Shown here: piece after piece, positions 6,565 through 8,275 of the stretch
How positions within the stretch are numbered: position 1 is the stretch's first letter
Layout: the number at the start of each line of letters is the position of its first letter
Assembly (NCBI GenBank): GCA_902795875.1
Contig: CADBND010000021.1
Span: forward strand, 1 to 8,275
Direction of reading: 5' to 3'
DNA from: an uncultured Erysipelotrichaceae bacterium
GTDB taxonomy: Bacteria > Bacillota_I > Bacilli_A > Erysipelotrichales > Erysipelotrichaceae
Length of the DNA stretch: 8,275 nt
Position numbers and translations under genes: made by a program
Notes under the pieces: generated by a model
Told to the model about the DNA's origin: nothing
The model's database searches: none
Seen by the model: only the letters and a program-made list of their open reading frames with translations

Positions 6565-6571
6565 GTGATCA

Positions 6572-6928
6572 TTAAACCAATTCGATCGTTGCCATCGGAG
6601 CGGCATCACCGCGTCTAATACCGGTCTTGATGACTCTGGTATATCCGCCGGTTCTGTCTTTGTATTTCGGGGCAACTTCATCGAACAGCACCTGAACAGC
6701 CGTCTTGCCGTCTTTGGTCGTGACGTTTTTCAGGTAAGCAGCAGCCTGTCTTCTTGCAGCGAGATCACCCTTCTTGGCGATAGTGATCAGGTGGTCGACG
6801 ACACTTCTTAATTCCTTGGCTTTCATTTCAGTCGTTTCGATCTTACCTTTGAGGATCAGATCGGTCGCCATATTCTTAAGAAGGGCTACTCTATGGTCGG
6901 CTGTACGGCCTAATCTACGATTCCACAT
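6572..6928 (-). CDS. rplQ: 50S ribosomal protein L17
   Basis: 118 residues, the short bacterial L17 typical of Gram-positives and complete at both ends. The N-terminus NRRLGRTADHRVALLKNMAT and the C-terminus RRGDAAPMATIELV are diagnostic. L17 binds 23S rRNA near the peptide exit tunnel of the large subunit. The start has AAGGGGG about ten bases upstream. Only 15 nt separate it from rpoA, the conserved order across bacteria, so it is the last gene of the operon. A hairpin terminator follows at once. No oddities seen. Confidence 0.98.
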   Translation of the reverse strand: MWNRRLGRTADHRVALLKNMATDLILKGKIETTEMKAKELRSVVDHLITIAKKGDLAARRQAAAYLKNVTTKDGKTAVQVLFDEVAPKYKDRTGGYTRVIKTGIRRGDAAPMATIELV

Positions 6929-6943
6929 GTTTCAATTTCCCCC

Positions 6944-7909
6944 TTAGTCTATGTGTTTGAATGACAGGTTCATGGCCTGCAGTTTTTCCTTGACTTCTTT
7001 CAAGGATTTCTTGCCCAGGTTTCTGACTCTGCTCATCTCTTCTTCCGTCTTCTGTGTCAGTTCTTCTACTGTAGAGATACCTGCTCTCTTTAAACAGTTG
7101 TAGGATCTGACAGTAAGATCGAGATCATCGATCGACATATTCGGTTTCGGACCGGTACGCTCATTGGTATGATCCTTCAGCAGAGATTCCATCTCGCTGA
7201 TCTCAGAGTCGATATTAGTAAGCAGTTCCAGATGGGATACCAGGATCTTCGCTGCCAGAGAAAGCGACTGTTTCGGGCTGATGGAGCCGTCTGTCCAGAC
7301 TTCCATCGTCAGTTCATCGTAATTCGCTGACTGAAGAACACGGGTCGGTTCCACAGAATAGTTCGCCTTTACGACAGGAGTGTAGATCGCATCCGTATAG
7401 ATCGTACCGATACCCTGTGATGAACCCTGGTTCAGCACCTTGTTTTCATCAGCGGAAACATAGCCTCTGCCGTTTTTCGCAAGCAGTTCCATTTCCAGTT
7501 CTCCACCCTTATCGAGATGTGCGATCTCAAGTTCAGGATTGAGCACCTTTACACCGGCCGGGCAGATGATATCATCAGCTGTGACTGTGCAAGGACCTTT
7601 TGCGGAAATATGCAGCGTATGTGTCTCGTCATCATCAATATCCATATCCAGGATAAGACTCTTGATGTTCAATACGATCAGTGTCGTGTCTTCTCTGACA
7701 CCTTTAATAGAAGAGAACTCATGGAAGACTCCGTCTATCTTGATAGAATATACCGCTCCACCTGGAAGAGAAGACAGCATAGTTCTTCTTAATGCGTTGC
7801 CTAACGTCGTACCGAAACCTCTCTCAAGAGGCGAGATCACGAATTTTCCGTAATTTTCGGTCTCGTTAACGCAATCGACAGTTATCGTAGGACGTTCAAA
7901 TTTATTCAT
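6944..7909 (-). CDS. rpoA: DNA-directed RNA polymerase subunit alpha
   Basis: 321 residues, full length. The N-terminal domain (about 1-232) carries GRGY-type and assembly motifs (SPLERGFGTTLGNALRRTMLSS, HEFSSIKGVREDTT) and dimerises to nucleate RNA polymerase assembly. A flexible, charged linker (about 235-257) precedes the C-terminal domain (258-315). There LTVRSYNCLK and NLGKKSL hold R268, N271, C272, G299, K301 and S302. These correspond to E. coli R265, N268, C269, G296, K298 and S299, which contact UP-element DNA and activators. The start has a perfect AGGAGG six bases upstream. It lies 17 nt after rpsK and 15 nt before rplQ, as in most bacteria. Nothing is unusual. Confidence 0.99.
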   Translation of the reverse strand: MNKFERPTITVDCVNETENYGKFVISPLERGFGTTLGNALRRTMLSSLPGGAVYSIKIDGVFHEFSSIKGVREDTTLIVLNIKSLILDMDIDDDETHTLHISAKGPCTVTADDIICPAGVKVLNPELEIAHLDKGGELEMELLAKNGRGYVSADENKVLNQGSSQGIGTIYTDAIYTPVVKANYSVEPTRVLQSANYDELTMEVWTDGSISPKQSLSLAAKILVSHLELLTNIDSEISEMESLLKDHTNERTGPKPNMSIDDLDLTVRSYNCLKRAGISTVEELTQKTEEEMSRVRNLGKKSLKEVKEKLQAMNLSFKHID

Positions 7910-7926
7910 AAGTTTCCTCCTCAGCT

Positions 7927-8275
7927 TTAGCCTCTAGGCTTCTTTGGCGGACGGCAACCGTTGTGCGGAATAGGTGTCACATCATTGATAGCCGTAATTT
8001 CAAGACCTGCTGTAGCAAGTGCTCTGATCGCAGCTTCTCTGCCGGGACCCGGTCCCTTGACATTGACTTCTACCTTCTTCATTCCGTGATCCATTGCCGT
8101 TTTACCTGCCGCTTCGGAAACCAGCTGCGCAGCGTACGGAGTAGACTTACGTGAACCTTTATAACCTAATGCGCCGGCACTTGACCAGGAAATGACGTTT
8201 CCGGCTTCATCAGTGATCGTAACGATCGTATTATTGAATGTTGAGTGGACATGTGCAACGCCACTGGCAATATTC
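7927..8275 (-). CDS. rpsK: 30S ribosomal protein S11, 5' end cut by window
   Basis: The C-terminal 115 residues of S11, open to the right edge; about 15 N-terminal residues lie outside. Diagnostic stretches are HVHSTFNNTIVTITD, WSSAGALGYKGSRKSTPYAA, VNVKGPGPGREAAIRAL and the C-terminus PIPHNGCRPPKKPRG. S11 sits on the platform of the small subunit and contacts mRNA near the Shine-Dalgarno duplex. It is followed 17 nt later by rpoA in the usual order. The gene is normal in every visible respect. Confidence 0.98.
   Translation of the reverse strand, partial: NIASGVAHVHSTFNNTIVTITDEAGNVISWSSAGALGYKGSRKSTPYAAQLVSEAAGKTAMDHGMKKVEVNVKGPGPGREAAIRALATAGLEITAINDVTPIPHNGCRPPKKPRG

Noticed and set aside
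1..8275. CRISPR arrays, tRNA or rRNA genes, insertion sequences
   Set aside because: I saw no regularly spaced repeats, cloverleaf sequences, transposase motifs or terminal inverted repeats. The pRiA4b ORF-3 family is sometimes found near mobile elements, but no such element is visible here.

Overview
The window looks like the chromosome of a low-to-mid G+C Gram-positive bacterium (Bacillota). The evidence is the rpsK-rpoA-rplQ order, a short L17 (118 aa), a 321-residue alpha subunit, strong AGGAGG-type ribosome binding sites and an oxygen-independent (class III) ribonucleotide reductase. The gene types fit an anaerobic gut lineage such as Erysipelotrichia. That placement is an inference; there is no 16S rRNA gene here.

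Layout, left to right. (1) 1-2082, minus: nrdD, the class III ribonucleotide reductase, almost complete but running off the left edge. (2) 2088-3233, minus: a 381-residue protein with an N-terminal MarR-type winged-helix domain fused to the radical-SAM activase NrdG. It lies directly upstream of nrdD and is translationally coupled to it. (3) 3234-3432: its control region, with a sigma-A-type promoter and two near-identical palindromes (centres 31 bp apart), one of which covers the -35 element. (4) 3433-3957, minus: a divergent protein resembling plasmid pRiA4b ORF-3. (5) 4143-5519, plus: a MATE-family efflux transporter whose predicted transcript starts at its own AUG. (6) 5539-5575: a strong two-way terminator. 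(7) 5626-6477, minus: a second pRiA4b ORF-3-like protein with a long acidic C-terminal extension and its own predicted promoter. (8) 6543-8275, minus: the end of the large ribosomal-protein operon, rpsK (partial), rpoA and rplQ, closed by a terminator hairpin.

How they fit together. NrdG uses SAM and a [4Fe-4S] cluster to place the glycyl radical on NrdD, which then makes deoxyribonucleotides without oxygen. Here the activase carries a DNA-binding domain of the family that binds short palindromes, and its own promoter holds two such palindromes. The simplest reading is a self-regulating operon in which the enzyme that switches on the reductase also controls its transcription. This fusion and its matching operators are the most unusual content of the window. 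The rest is core translation/transcription genes plus a transporter flanked by two related small proteins of unknown role.
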